Shown here piece by piece: positions 49,043 to 59,975 of a stretch of 64,000 bases of DNA. Each line of letters opens with the position of its first letter. The first letter of the stretch is position 1. The DNA is from Prostheceraeus crozeri (lineage: Eukaryota; Platyhelminthes; Polycladida; Euryleptidae), in contig CAJQUW010001420.1 of assembly GCA_907163375.1 (NCBI GenBank), positions 1,054,001-1,118,000 on the forward strand. The letters run 5' to 3'. Made by a program: the position numbers and the translations under genes. The notes below the pieces were generated by a model. That model was not told the DNA's origin, searched no databases, and saw only the letters and a list, made by a program, of their open reading frames with translations.

Positions 49043-50154
49043 TCACTTGACTTTTTATTTCTTAGTAAAAATTACCCACCCCCCACGCCCCCACGCGGTA
49101 TTGTTCTTCCTTTTTTAAAAAACGAGAAAAAGTCAGTAATAAAAAAGGACACACAGTAAATATTTTAATCAAATAGGCATGTCATTATCTCAGGAACTTT
49201 CTGAATTGTATGCCGTACTTAGAAAATACAGGAAACTCCAAAAATTGCGAGCAGGTCTACTCAGCTGCGTGTGATATATTTTGAAGCATTGCATCACAAA
49301 GTGGAATTTCACACGAATAGCACTGGTAGATCGTCTCCTTCCGAATGTCATTTCGCAACATGCGGTGCACCTTTTCAGAGCCTGTCGTTTCTTTGATGAC
49401 GGGTTAGATGGGACTTTGTCGGGAAAATGACGACCATGCAAACGTGACGGAGTTGGTCCACTGTCAGGACTCCCACGAGCAGAATGAATCGCGAGATTTC
49501 TTTGTGCCTTCATTCCTTTCACGACTTCAAGTTTGAAATCAAAAATATGCAGGTTTGCATCTGCATACAGCTCTTTATAAACCACGAATGAGGTTGTGAT
49601 ACACATATCCACTGAGTAAAAGAAGAAAGTCTTGTATCAATTGATGGATTTTCTGGTTGATCGACATGTCGCAGCCAGTTGATCGGAACGATCCTCTCCG
49701 CCCATTCCGCTTTTCTAGTCAATCACGCATGCTGGTTTAGAAATTCTGTTTCAACTTCTGTCCCACTTGCTGGCTTCTTTCTCATCTGAATTATGCATTG
49801 TCGACAGCATCATTTTCACATCTTGTCCTTCCATATCAGCGCAAGAAGACCAGGATAAGATGCCAATGAATAAAGAAATACTTGTCGAAGTTCCCATTCC
49901 ATTAAAGTTACGCAATACATCGAATTCAGTCGTCATTCTTGTACTAAACATTGAATGCCCGCTGGCCAGGCTCTCACTAAAATGCGTATATATACGTCAT
50001 CCGCAACACAGTGGAGCATATAAACATTGAGTGCGTATATATACGTCATCCGTAGCTAAGTGGAACGTACAAACATTGAATGCATATATATACGTCATCC
50101 GCGAGCCAGGCTCTCACTAAAATGCGTATATATACGTCATCCGTAGCCAAGTGG
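49043..50154 (-). mobile_element. piggyBac transposon relic
   Basis: The outer ends lie inside TTAA (49039-49042 and 50155-50158), the piggyBac target. The termini TCACTTGAC and (reversed) CCACTTGGCTACGG are similar. The minus strand keeps the C-terminal part of the transposase: DVKMMLSTMHN (about 49830), DMCITTSFVVYKE (49610), and the cysteine/histidine end HFPDKVPSNPSSKKRQALKR, CTACCE, MQCFKIYHTQ (to about 49270). The catalytic N-terminal two thirds is missing and the rest is split over frames. The 50154 end has four tandem copies of a subterminal repeat. Confidence 0.8.
49975..50150. repeat. Tandem ATGCGTATATATACGTCATCCG repeats
   Basis: Four copies of the word (A)TGCGTATATATACGTCATCC, starting near 49981, 50030, 50081 and 50122. 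They are joined by two kinds of spacer (gccaggctctcactaaa and cattgaatg/gagtg-type). ATATACGTCAT contains a CRE-like ACGTCA. They lie inside the piggyBac end and probably are its transposase-binding subterminal repeats. Confidence 0.8.
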
Positions 50155-50159
50155 TTAAA

Positions 50160-52100
50160 TGCGAAATGCAACCGAGTGGACTGGTCAAAATTTCTCAGTG
50201 ACTAAAACACATTTAAGCGAACATACGCATATCTTATGCGGATTTCTTTAGAAACATCAGTACAGTCTCCATCATCATAATATACAGGTCTGCCATGATG
50301 TTGAAAATATTCTTCCTAAATACCACTTTGTTATCTGTGCAGATATTCAATCAACAAGCTTAGCTGTCCGCACGACTGCATGATCAACTGATATTTATTA
50401 TGTCCAGTTTGACAGTGAGAAGCCGCAAGCATTTGATAGAGACTTTATTTGCAAACATGTTTATGTAAACAAGCAACCGTCATCAGTGACAACAGAAAAA
50501 GTAAATGACTGAATCATTAATTACTTCATTCGCATTGTCTTATAAATAATCGTGAACAATAACATCCACTTCTTCTATGTTGATTTCATCCAAACCATGT
50601 ACTTGATGCATTCCTGTACGTTATATTTTCCCTGATGATGGCAACTTTTCTGTTTACGAATAAGGCAAATTTTCAAGTTGATGGTGAATATAAAAAATGT
50701 TTTATGAAATGACACATTTGCTACATACATTAATCTCTCTTGGAAAATACCTTGAAGAAATTAGGCCAGAGTAGTGATATACAGGTAGAGTGTAAACTCA
50801 AAAAAGTATCTGTATACAGAGAAAATTTTTATGTGAAAAGATTCAGTTTTTTGAGGAAATTACGTTCCCGTGGTCCAAAAAATTATTTGAGCACTTTTGA
50901 AAAAAGTCAAAATTTGCCAATTTATGTACTACCGACATGACTCTCCTGTATAAGTAGTATGAGACATGTTGGATATATAAGGAATGAATATTTGCTAATA
51001 AGCTTCCCAACTAGGCGGAAATCAAGGTGATTATCAAGGGAATTTCATGAATTGTATTATAATGAAAGTCTTCATGAAAAAGTCGCGATATTATTCGTGC
51101 TTCTTTGGCTGAAATTTCAAGTTTTTAATTCAATGTTCACCGGCATGATTCTATGATTCACTAAATTCATATTTCATTTCTAGAATCTGAATAGTGATGT
51201 GGAACCATTTACATCTTCCAAAGTTAAATGAAGTCATTGTCTTTAATTATGTGATTTTGCTCTGCCAGTGGCAGGTTGCTGCGCCTGTGATGATCACGCT
51301 TAAGAAAATACTCCTGAGGTTGAGCATGAAAGTATAATAGCAACCTGTCGAATTTCTAATTAAACAACTCCAAAGCTGTCATGGCACGGATGATCTGTAA
51401 AATATCATCATTCCTTCTGCATTACAATCATGATCACTCAATTCCGTTGTAATTTCTTCAATACTGCAAAAACTTGCTTATCTCACATTTGATAACTATT
51501 AGCAACGATATCCCCCTTGAGTTCATTTAATAAAATCGAAAGTGTATACACATTAGGGATTTAATAAATGCGGAGTTACCACTCTACCTAATATACCTAC
51601 TCTATGCCCCTAATGTTCTTACTTTTCTATTTGAGTGTGCATCAAATATTTAAGTTTGGCACAAATGTGAGTATTAGAAACGTAATTAGAAATTCACTGT
51701 CATATAATAGTTCTTTTTTTTCGGATCTTTTGGAAATCAATCCGCGTGTATTCTTATTCTTATCCATGAGTCTGTTTAATATGACGTGCAGTGCAATCCG
51801 GCCGTCGAAAGCTCGATCTAAGATTAATACACGAAGATTGATTTTCAGCGGGTGAAGTTCTCCAAAAAAAGAACAGACTTAGATTTCAAACAAATGAATG
51901 ACTTTAAATAAATCTGCAATTATGACAAAGGCGACAAGTTTGAAAAATTTACCGACCTAAGGCAGCAATAATAATAATAGGCTTTAATGCGAAATAACAG
52001 ACGCATTTCATTTACAAAAGTGACATAAGATGACAAAGGACAAAGAAAAGGAAAAATCAGTCACTGTGGATCACTGTTGCTCAGAAAAAGGCACAATGGA
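50160..52100. other. Gene-free stretch in intron 1
   Basis: AT-rich intron with the second copy of the 34018 dispersed repeat (51531-51612, inverted) and an (AAT)n-like tract at 51966-51980. The plus ORFs here are not convincing. Confidence 0.45.
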
Positions 52101-52277
52101 TCATTCGATTGATGAATGTCCTTCCGCTATTTGCACCAGTTGTCTTTCTCTGCAGCCGGTGCAGTCTTGGTCTGAGATTCCCTTGGTGTGGAGCTGCGGG
52201 CGGTAATTGGCGGAATTTCGTCCTAATTTTCGGACTAACCTCCTGTCTATTTTCGCGGCGACTTCATGGATATCCAC
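52101..52277 (-). CDS. Short coding-like ORF in intron 1, unknown
   Basis: An open frame of 58 codons, more GC-rich than its surroundings: VDIHEVAAKIDRRLVRKLG, then a stretch with NYRPQLHTKG, DQDCTGCRERQLVQIAEG and a stop. It has a CxxC pair and balanced codon use but no ATG. About 130 bp past its end is an (ATT)n-like tract (51966-51980), as seen at 3' ends of some LINEs, so it may be the tail of a retroelement rather than a host exon. No family recognised. Confidence 0.25.
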   Translation of the reverse strand: MDIHEVAAKIDRRLVRKLGRNSANYRPQLHTKGISDQDCTGCRERQLVQIAEGHSSIE

Positions 52278-53233
52278 AGGCTTAGCGCATCAGATAGTAT
52301 GTCGATTTCTTCTAACTAAGATAGAATATGAAAATCATCTTTTATTTTTACAAAAATGGATGGAATAAATTATGCCATTCATCCCTACACTTGAAGTGCC
52401 TTCATTTACTATTCCAATAATAACTGGGAAGTTCTGGGAAAACCTTCCCAGTAAAACACTTTACATGTTGCACACACAACACATTTTATCTGACGAGAAG
52501 TGTCTAGGGTCTAAAAACCAACTTTCGTCCTACAATAAGCTCAGCCGTGAAAGACGTGAAAATAATCAATTGATTGACTTCAATAATTTGTTAACTCAGT
52601 CATTAATCAATTATTATGATAAGTCTTAGTACTTATTTATGTTGTAAACTGCAAGAATTAAGGTCCAACGTAGTTGCATTTAGGTCTACATTATAGCCCA
52701 TGGTGTGAAAAGTAGACATAAAGATGAAAACACAAGTAAAGAAGTTCATGGAAACATTTTAGACATTCCATTATTGATTCACTTCATTAAATAATGCAAC
52801 AACCATTTCACTAAAAAGTGTGAGCATCCAAACGCCCATAAAGTAATGATATATTTTGATCTTCCGTTCCCGCGGAGCAGCATCTTTACCAATGCTTTGC
52901 AATCTGGAGAAAAGGATAGCACTTGATGTGTAGCAATTTTCTATAATGAAAAACTCCAAAATTATCGAAGGACCTGCGCATTTTGAAGCATTTTTACTGA
53001 AAACATTGAAAATTCACTTTGTAAACAGATGTAACCATTGCACATATTGTACATGATCAGTCTCATCATAGCAATTTGGTAAATTTTGACAATTTCTTGG
53101 AAGAATCTTTAAAACTTGAAATGAGTATTTAGTTGTGAAGATTTCATTCTAAGACTTTTCTGATATTTTTTGTCAAACCTCTCATTAGTTTCATACTATA
53201 GATAGCTTGAGTAGCCTACTGAGTTTGCATGCA

Positions 53234-53256
53234 TCTGACGAAGGTTTCGGACGAAA
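53234..53256 (+). ncRNA. Hammerhead-like CTGACGA...GACGAAAA motif
   Basis: CTGACGA (the CUGANGA core) is followed by AGGTTTCGGAC, which can form a short GTT/GAC stem, and GAAAA. This is the central half of a hammerhead core without a convincing stem I. Probably a retroelement remnant. Confidence 0.2.
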
Positions 53257-53640
53257 ATTTGTGCCACCCACAGAATTAGATTGTTTAAGCGTATCACTTT
53301 GCTAGATGTGAATGCTAATTCAAAACGATGGCATATGCAGGAACTTACTAAGTGCACAAAAAATGTCAATACCTTGCAGAGAAAAAAAATAGTCGTGCGC
53401 CGCTTGCGGATTGCTGTGAATTTCTTCAAAATGCTACGATTGCCACGATTCCTTCGGATTCGAAGAATTCAGATCATCGCGCAAAAGTTATCTCGATGAT
53501 GTTGGGCCCTCCGATTACTAAAAAACTTAGCAGGCGCACGAAAAACCGTTCACAAACTTATTTATAGAACTTGACATCGACTGTGTCTCTTTGCTGTGTG
53601 ATCCGGTTGATAACAGTCACTGAAATTTAGCACAATTTGG

Positions 53641-53804
53641 CGTGTTTAATGTTGAAATCGCTGCTCATTGTTCGATTTGCTATGCCATTACCTATGATCA
53701 TTATGTCAGCAGATTGTGCCATTTCATTAACGTTGCATGTTCCAATGTTTGCTTTCTAGTCAAACAGAAAAAGAGACGACCTGTCTAATTCGGTGATGCC
53801 ACCT
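53641..53804 (+). repeat. Dispersed repeat, copy 1
   Basis: About 160 bp similar, in inverse orientation, to 63864-64000: CGTGTTTAATGTTGAA, TTATGTCAGCAGATTGT.CC, CTAGTCAAACAGAA.AAGAGA and CGACCTGTCTAATTC. Non-coding. It lies about 180 bp inside intron 1 from exon 1. Confidence 0.75.
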
Positions 53805-53986
53805 AATATAAAGCGAACATTTGAGTTCCGCAATAAACCTTATTTTCTTGCAATTTGTAACTCGATGGCTAACGTCATCCATAAACTTGTGTACTGTGAG
53901 CTTATTTAGTCGGCTGAATGTTGCTATTATTATTGGAGAACTAGAAACTTGCCACGACTGACAGAAAAATGAACTGACAGACTTAC

Positions 53987-54234
53987 TCAACGTCACCTGT
54001 TCCTTTGTTAACTACGACAACTTTCCATTCAACTTTTGAGCTAGATTCGAGGCTTGCAAGTAGAGTCCATTCTGTTTTCTCCGGACATGAAAGCGCCACG
54101 TTTTCTTGTGTATTTTGTTCATTTTTCCAAAAGCCCAAAGCTGCACAATCTCCTCTGATCTGAACTTCCATATTTGGGACTTCCGGTATATTGCGAATAA
54201 CGAACTGAACCAAAACACATGAGTTGGCCTCCAT
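53987..54234 (-). CDS. CBM20 glycogen-binding domain, coding exon 1
   Basis: The first 82 codons and two bases of the main gene. The product has the hallmarks of a CBM20 starch/glycogen-binding domain: FVIRNIP opening strand, then GDCAALGFW (residues 28-36, the family G-x-x-x-x-LG-x-W turn), VAL (46-48), EW (55-56), EWK (69-71) and a closing V-E. The exon ends GTTGA before GTAAGT (53986), a strong donor. The next exon starts A-TGG-GAA, giving VEWEHFSTNRVLDLP, the family WE..NR..L end, so phase and domain both match across the intron. CBM20 binds alpha-glucans and occurs in laforin, STBD1 and GPCPD1. A tttgcag acceptor at 54262-54260 means the exon starts at 54259 with a 25-bp leader, so a 5' exon lies upstream. 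The ATG at 54234 is the natural start, but no in-frame stop separates it from the acceptor. Confidence 0.85.
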
Positions 54235-54375
54235 GATATCGAAAATTGAGGATTGAAACCTGCAAAATGATCATCAACGATAGAGACATTTTGGATCAGT
54301 TTCATAAACTCTAGGGTCATCGGGTCGGCGAACGTTATCTCATTTTATTCAGTACATTGTAGTGAATCATCATAA

Positions 54376-54530
54376 CCGGCGCTGTGGCCTTGTGGTAGAG
54401 TACTCGCTCTGCGTCCGGCAGACCTTGGTTCAAAGCTTGGTTGGGTCAAACCTAAAACTTCTAAAACAGGTGCACTCTGCATTCTTGCTAAACACTGAGC
54501 ACAAAAGGAATGAGAGTGGGATAATCAACA
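54376..54530 (+). mobile_element. tRNA-derived SINE
   Basis: The tRNA-related head has a pol III A box (TGGCCTTGTGGTAGAGT) and B box (GGTTCAAAGCT) at the expected spacing. The tail reads CTTCTAAAACAGGTGCACT, TGCTAAACACTGAGCA and GGAATGAGAGTGGGA. The tail resembles the central domain of a SINE type widespread in marine invertebrates (..CTTAAAAATGGTACT..CGCTCAGCAT..). No sensible anticodon stem or acceptor closure is present, so it is not a tRNA gene. It lies just upstream of exon 1. Confidence 0.7.
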
Positions 54531-54915
54531 ACTCGTCCATATGGAAGAAAGGTTTCGTGTCTAATGTGCTTCCGAGTATAAACAAGTTTCATTTATTCAC
54601 TTAATTTATATTTATGGACAGAATACATGATCTCTTTTTCCATTGATTATATCGATGACAAAGTGTAACAGATCTCTGGCCACCTCTTGAAACCTTTTCA
54701 AGCCAAGGTGCGGGGTGGCTTTTTCATTAGACATCTTTTCAAAGTCATGAATTATGTTATGTCACTGAACTGATGCGGTGTGGAACTTCTGGAAGCGGCA
54801 CAACCAGGACCTGCCGATGCAATTACAATGTCAGTCCGCTCTGTGAGTCATCTGTAAGCAATTTGTTATAAAATTCTTGTGATTTCTCTTCATGTGATTA
54901 AATTAATGCTCCTGC

Positions 54916-55627
54916 TAATCCAGCAGCCATTGAAAGAGTTTCTGAGGGAGTGAGACCGAAAATGAGACTTCCACATACATAATGTGCACGCTATAGCAAC
55001 TACGAATAGGAGCATCCGCTGAATTCTATCTGGTTCCTCTTCTTGACAGACAGGATCAAGAAAAAACACATAAATCCAATACGAAGCAAATTGAAGTTCG
55101 AAAGTGAGAATTTCTTTGTTTTCTCTGAATAAGTCTAGAGCCACAATTTTTAACATAACCTGTCTTCAGGTCAGTTCGCATCATGTTCAAGCATCTGTCT
55201 CTGAAGCCAAACTTATTCAGATTAAGTAAGCCTCCAAATGTCGCCAAACACATGTTTTGGCCAATTTTGTCCTCATTTAACCATTTTCCCGTATTTATCA
55301 TCGATCAGAAACATGATAAGAATACTTCTCTCATGCAGATGATATAAAAAGACCTTCAGACATTCATTCCATGTCAGTAAGACTTAGACTTAGGTTCTAG
55401 ACTTAGTACTTCTCAGTCAATAAGAGAAAGCATAGAAAATCTCATTTTTGGCGAAAACTTCTATCTGTTTCCTATTGGATTTCCAGGCTTTTTCTTGATC
55501 CTGACAATAAAAGGCAGAACTCTGCAGATGTGCTGATTCTTCGTAGCCATAATAAGGTGCACTTCATTCTGCAGGGTCTCATTTGCGGCCTCGTTCCATG
55601 CAGAAACTAGTTCTGGCTGCCGGACTA
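54916..55627. mobile_element. Foldback transposon family, copy B
   Basis: Left end TAATCCAGCAGCCATTGAAA (decayed), right end (reversed) TAGTCCGGCAGCCAGAACTA. Internal words are shared with copies A and C (ttcctcttcttga.agacaggatcaa; gtcttcaggtca). The arms are about 200-280 bp. The minus ORF at 55301-55056 (LATFGGLLNLNKFGF) corresponds to a region kept in all three copies, which may be a trace of coding sequence or a shared non-coding centre. Confidence 0.8.
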
Positions 55628-56180
55628 TTTCATCTGATCACAAATCTTACTGTGCTTACCATAGAAATTCGAAACTCTGCATCATTGTAGGATCAGAGCA
55701 CCCATGCACACCATAGGCGGTGTCACAAATGCGCGTTGTCATGACGACAGTTCCTCAAGAATGGAGCCGGCGGTTTCCTGTGGATTGCATTGCCCGATCA
55801 TGCCTTGCATGCCAGGGTTAGGTAACGGTGTTTCGGTACCACCGATCCTACCCCGGTCCACTGGCATCCTTCGCTTCCCTCTGTTTCAATGCAAGCTTGG
55901 TTGCACCTTCTGGTCAAAAATTTTAATATTGCTCTTTTTGCTCTATTTTATTTGAAGCAGACGACTTTTGAATCATATTTCCGCATAATGACAGATGGTG
56001 CATTTCCTCTCTGTACATCAGATTATCCTAAGCCCTTCAGCAAAAATGTCATTGAAGTAGCTGTCTCTGAATTCTTTAAATGTACTCCATCTACATCTTT
56101 CTGTAGTTCTCAGTTTCTCAATTTAAAGGTCCTCGAACGTGCATGATTTCGTAGAGAAAGGATGATCAAAGTCAAATCTT
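55628..56180. other. Gene-free stretch
   Basis: Somewhat richer in GC than its surroundings. The plus ORFs (55704-55955, 55889-56146) show no recognisable family. They may be upstream parts of the LINE remnant that follows. Confidence 0.35.
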
Positions 56181-56189
56181 TCTCTCCTT

Positions 56190-56710
56190 TTCGGTTGACC
56201 CTGTTCTCATCTCGTGGGAGGACGTGATCTCCAAGTTTAAATTCTTGCACTCAGGAGTTTCACAGATTGGCATCCACAAACTCTGTGGCACCGTCCTAAA
56301 GGTCTTCTTTTGCTCTGTCATCAGAATACACATTGCATAGGCGTGTTTCCAGAGTAGATTACTGCATATTTTGATGGTTTTCCATCGTCCGCATTAGTTT
56401 CATCTTTAAAGGCTCATAAATACTGCTGTTCGCATCGTTTACAAGTCTCGCCGAAATTACCACACTTTCCTGCTCCGCGAACTTGGTTGGCTTCCTATCC
56501 AGGGAAGTATCTAGCAAAAATCGCCCTAGCTTCTTCTGCCTTCAAGAAAGCACGCCGTGTTGTCTGTCTGCTGCATGAACATCTCTTGCCATTCCTCATT
56601 TCATCGATGTCAGCTGGATACACCTTCCGAACTAGATATTCGAAGACTATGGAGTCAGTCATTGACATATTGTCAAGTTCTACTGATCACCAAGACTTTG
56701 TTTGATCAAT
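56190..56710 (+). mobile_element. LINE (CR1/L2-like) reverse-transcriptase remnant
   Basis: The plus strand gives RLINTAVRIVYKSRRNYHTF and LLRELGWLPIQ (about 56410-56505). This is the NAAARLV..TRR..H....L..LHWLPI signature of LINE polymerases, followed by a decayed tail. A preceding SRVDYC (56351) corresponds to the family SRLDYCN. Frame changes and stops show it is dead. The open frame at 56487-56705 is a by-product. Confidence 0.65.
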
Positions 56711-57134
56711 ACGACCATACTTGTCTTGTAAAAACGTTCGGAATCATGGAACAAAATTTAGCCACCTCTGTTCAGAAGACAATGAGATCAAATGATGTCT
56801 CTACAGAGAATGCGGAATCTCAGAACCGTGCATATGCTATGGTTTTAAGTTTCATATTAGGAAAATAAGACCAAGAGCTCTTTTTCCTATTAAGAGTATA
56901 AGAATAAGATGACAATTTCCGTTCCGAAACTTGCACCAAAGGAAGCAATATTGCAACAGCGGCCCCTTGTCAGTGTACTTTGTATAATGTTTTGAAGGAT
57001 GGCATGACTTCAAAGCCGACGGAATATTGAGTCAACATAAGTTGATTACAATCTTGTGAAATAACTTAAAAAGAGCAGCATAGCTAGTCAATGCTATATT
57101 GTTTTAGAAGCTTGGCCATACCTTTTATTCTAAA

Positions 57135-57802
57135 AGTTTTCTTTTTTTTGCGAAAAACGCCTCAAAATAACTCTTAGGACTTTTCTCTTTTAAGAGTTAT
57201 TTTTCAGACAGAACTTCCACTGGGTGTGTCATTGAGACCAGCAAAAGAATATCTTGCTTGCCCTCGAAATTGAAGAGCATGTGCATCAGCATCATTTCCA
57301 AACTGCTGCAATAAGAAATCATGCATATACAAAATAACAGGCCAATACAGGCCAATAAGTGAAAAATAATAAGAACAATTAAAGATAATTGCGTACGAGT
57401 GGATGCCGAGTCCATTTTCATAAGAAAGGAAGCCAATTTAATGAATGGGTGCGAGGGGAGGGGTATTTTATCCTTCTTATCATGGTTTTGAATATTTTAT
57501 AGTTTTGTGCTCTTCTTGAAATTCTATCATCAATTTTTCACTTGTACATAGACTTTTGCACAGCCATATAATTTACTTTTTTTAATGTATTTTTAGATGC
57601 TAGGTTAAATAAGATTTCTTTAGGTATTTCCTCCTGTAGTGATAGATATCTGTAAATTTTACATTAGTTAGGGCCTACATTTAAATTTTGTTTATCATGA
57701 TCCTTGATGTTTGTAAAGCCTGATTTGGCTCATTTGTACTTTGTACAAGTAAAAAAAATTATACCTATTTTGAAGCGTTTTTCGCAAAAAAAAGAAAAAA
57801 AT
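57135..57802. mobile_element. Inverted-repeat element, about 670 bp
   Basis: TTTTGCGAAAAACGCCTCAA within 57135-57169 and its inverse (TTTTGCGAAAAACGCTTCAA) within 57766-57802, both with a poly-T outer edge, form 35-bp terminal inverted repeats. The minus ORF at 57436-57197 encodes an 80-residue peptide with two hydrophobic stretches (LSLIVLIIFHLLACIGLLF), which could be a membrane peptide or chance. No target duplication was found. Confidence 0.55.
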
Positions 57803-58973
57803 GTTATATTGCGTTATAAATCTTGCAATGCTAAGATATTTATATTCAACGAGCTTCATTTCCTTTAATTTCACTGATATGTCATATTCATAGCATATAT
57901 TCTATTGTGGTATTCATACCTATTACGCTAAACTAGAGAAACATGTATGTTCAAGCTCGTCTATACATATCTATGTCGCACAGACATGCATTGCAATATC
58001 GCTGAATGTAAAACTGATCGAGCAGTTCATTTAATATATCCATGAAGTTTTGAAATAAAAGTATACACTCAAACATGTCCCAAGTGAGATTGTGGTTAAT
58101 TTAACTCAAACTTTAAAATCAATTATTGTTATCAATCATTATTAGATTTTTGTTCTAGTCCACTCTGCTTTCATAAGATCCGTCCAAATCAAGAAACTGC
58201 TTGAGTTATTGGAGCAGTGGATTCGATATCATTGCATCACGGATCACAAGGAACTTCACATTTGTGGTTCAATAACCCGAGCAACCATCTATCGAACCTT
58301 TGTGATATCCTCGATTTCATGCAAAATTGAGAGCCTTTATTGAGAAGTTTTGTGCGAAAAATTGGGTGGATAAGAAGGCTGATCTTTCTAAGAAATCGCA
58401 CAGCAAGAAATGTTGAATCTAGAACCCTTCAAAATTCATCAAAAATTTATGAATTTGACCGTATTCGACAACATGTCTAGGGCAATTTCTAAAAGGAACT
58501 CGGACGCGCAAAACTTCAGGCAGATCATGATGCTTATGAACCGCTACACACCATGATGTAAAGCCAAAACAACGCCAGAAATAAATATAAGCCGCACAAG
58601 AGAGGAACGAGGCTAGATATCGCTGCTTACATCGCTCCAACCAGCTCACAAAAAGTTTTGCTCACCAGCTATGTTATGTCACAAAAATGGAGATAAATGT
58701 ACAGTTTTGCGAAGTAATTCTGAAAACGACGTGAGAGCAGTGGTCAGAGAAGGCTTCAGAAGCAGGTTGGTGAATGACGATAGCAACACTGTGATGAACT
58801 CAAATTCAAAAGTTCCCGTATGAATTAAAAACGAAATCAGCAGCATGCTGACATTCTCTGTTGCTTGAGTATTGCATGCTCATAATTCATTTTCTCAGAT
58901 TCCTCAGACATGTCTGTTTCTTGTAATGACTAAGGAACATTACTGACTCCACATTTACGCTAAATCATAGAAG
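57803..58973. other. Gene-free stretch
   Basis: AT-rich. Plus-strand frames at 58160-58330 (LEQWIRYHCITDHKELHICG) look somewhat protein-like but are interrupted and unrecognised. Confidence 0.35.
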
Positions 58974-59040
58974 ATGGCAGAGTGTCAAGCGGGGAAGCCT
59001 AGTAATGAAGTGATGTCCTCAGACTTGGACGATTCAAGAA
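58974..59040 (+). CDS. Possible first coding exon of an unknown gene
   Basis: ATG in an acceptable context (agaagATGGc) opens MAECQAGKPSNEVMSSDLDDSR and runs straight into a strong donor, CAAGAA before GTGAGT (59041), in phase 1. The short hydrophilic, Ser/Asp-rich peptide is typical of a first coding exon. No phase-compatible downstream exon could be identified before the window ends. It could equally be a chance ATG plus GTGAGT. Confidence 0.25.
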
Positions 59041-59975
59041 GTGAGTTTAGATTTAAAGGGCTAACTCGTTGTGCGTCGATACGGGAGGTTCATTTCAAGA
59101 TAAGTAATTTCCAAATAATTGAAAATATAGAAGTCACTCCCTTCTATTTACGACTTTTTATTCCAATAAGTTACAGAAGTTAAAAAGAAGCACCCTTCAT
59201 AGGTATGTTCTGATATGTTAGATGTCATAAGCTAATTTGGCCATTCCGAACCGTACTGACGTCTGATGAGAACTTGTTGGGCGAAATGCAGCGACTGCGA
59301 CTGCCAAGGAATTTCGTGCCAAATATGTTCAAGTCTGAGGATATTTCTCTGCCTTAAACCTATGCTTGATTTTGTTTGTTGTTTAATTGATTCAAATGTG
59401 TGCACGGAACGGAAACGGTCGTTCCTGTCGTAAGCATTGCTGGTGGAGGTTAATTGAAAACTTTCGACTGACTATTCGTGATTTTAAAGGTAAAAAACAA
59501 TGAGTCCTGAGGCATTTGAGCAAATTTTAGAATGACTCACTCAATGCTTGGAAATGACTGACAAAGCTTCCATTATACAATAAATTGCAGTTAATTGGCT
59601 GTGATTAATTGATTGTTCTATACTGCAATTGAACACAGAAGCGTGTGTGAAAATGATGACATGCTGCAGTATCAGTGACTCTCTTCCAGCACCTAATTAT
59701 AGTATTATGGGCCTAATAGCACAAAGTAATAGATAGAAATTTCCGAAAATTTCCTATTTCTTTGCATGATTTTACGAACCATATGCTTTTACATCTCATT
59801 CACGAAGCTAGACAGCAGCTGTATTACGCGTATGTATTATATGGTTGCATTAGATGTATTCTGCGTATCAAGGAGTTTTTTGAGAGTGTCGGCCATACCC
59901 CGTATGATCAATAATATATATATAATATATATATAATAATATATATATAATAATATAATATATACTTGATCAATA
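59041..59975. other. Gene-free stretch
   Basis: Contains the hammerhead-like motif at 59263 and an imperfect (TA)n tract at 59916-59964. No exon was supported after the donor at 59041. Confidence 0.4.
59263..59289 (+). ncRNA. Hammerhead-like CTGATGAG...GGGCGAAA motif
   Basis: An exact CUGAUGA core, an 11-nt spacer and CGAAA, followed by GCAG/CTGC that could form stem III. Stem II pairs poorly. It shares aaggaattt...ttcaag downstream with 24261, so it is a remnant of the same retroelement type. Confidence 0.25.

Larger units (their letters stand above)
47086..53986 (-). other. Intron 1 of the CBM20 gene
   Basis: A 6,901-bp GT-AG intron splitting the last CBM20 strand from the rest of the domain (phase 2). 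It holds, from high to low coordinates: a dispersed repeat (53804-53641), a hammerhead-like motif (53234), a short coding-like minus ORF (52277-52101) followed by an ATT-rich tract, a copy of a 65-bp dispersed repeat (51545-51612), a piggyBac relic (50154-49043), a decayed trace of the foldback family near 48790-48840, a 209-bp palindrome (48124-48332) and a 74-bp tandem duplication (47436-47583). No further exon could be supported. Confidence 0.75.

Noticed and set aside
54378-54452. Functional tRNA gene
   Set aside because: A and B boxes are present, but the acceptor and anticodon stems do not close, and the tail is that of a SINE.
56487-56705. Independent 72-codon gene
   Set aside because: It overlaps the LINE signature LLRELGWLPI in another frame and begins at a TTG, so it is a by-product of the LINE remnant.
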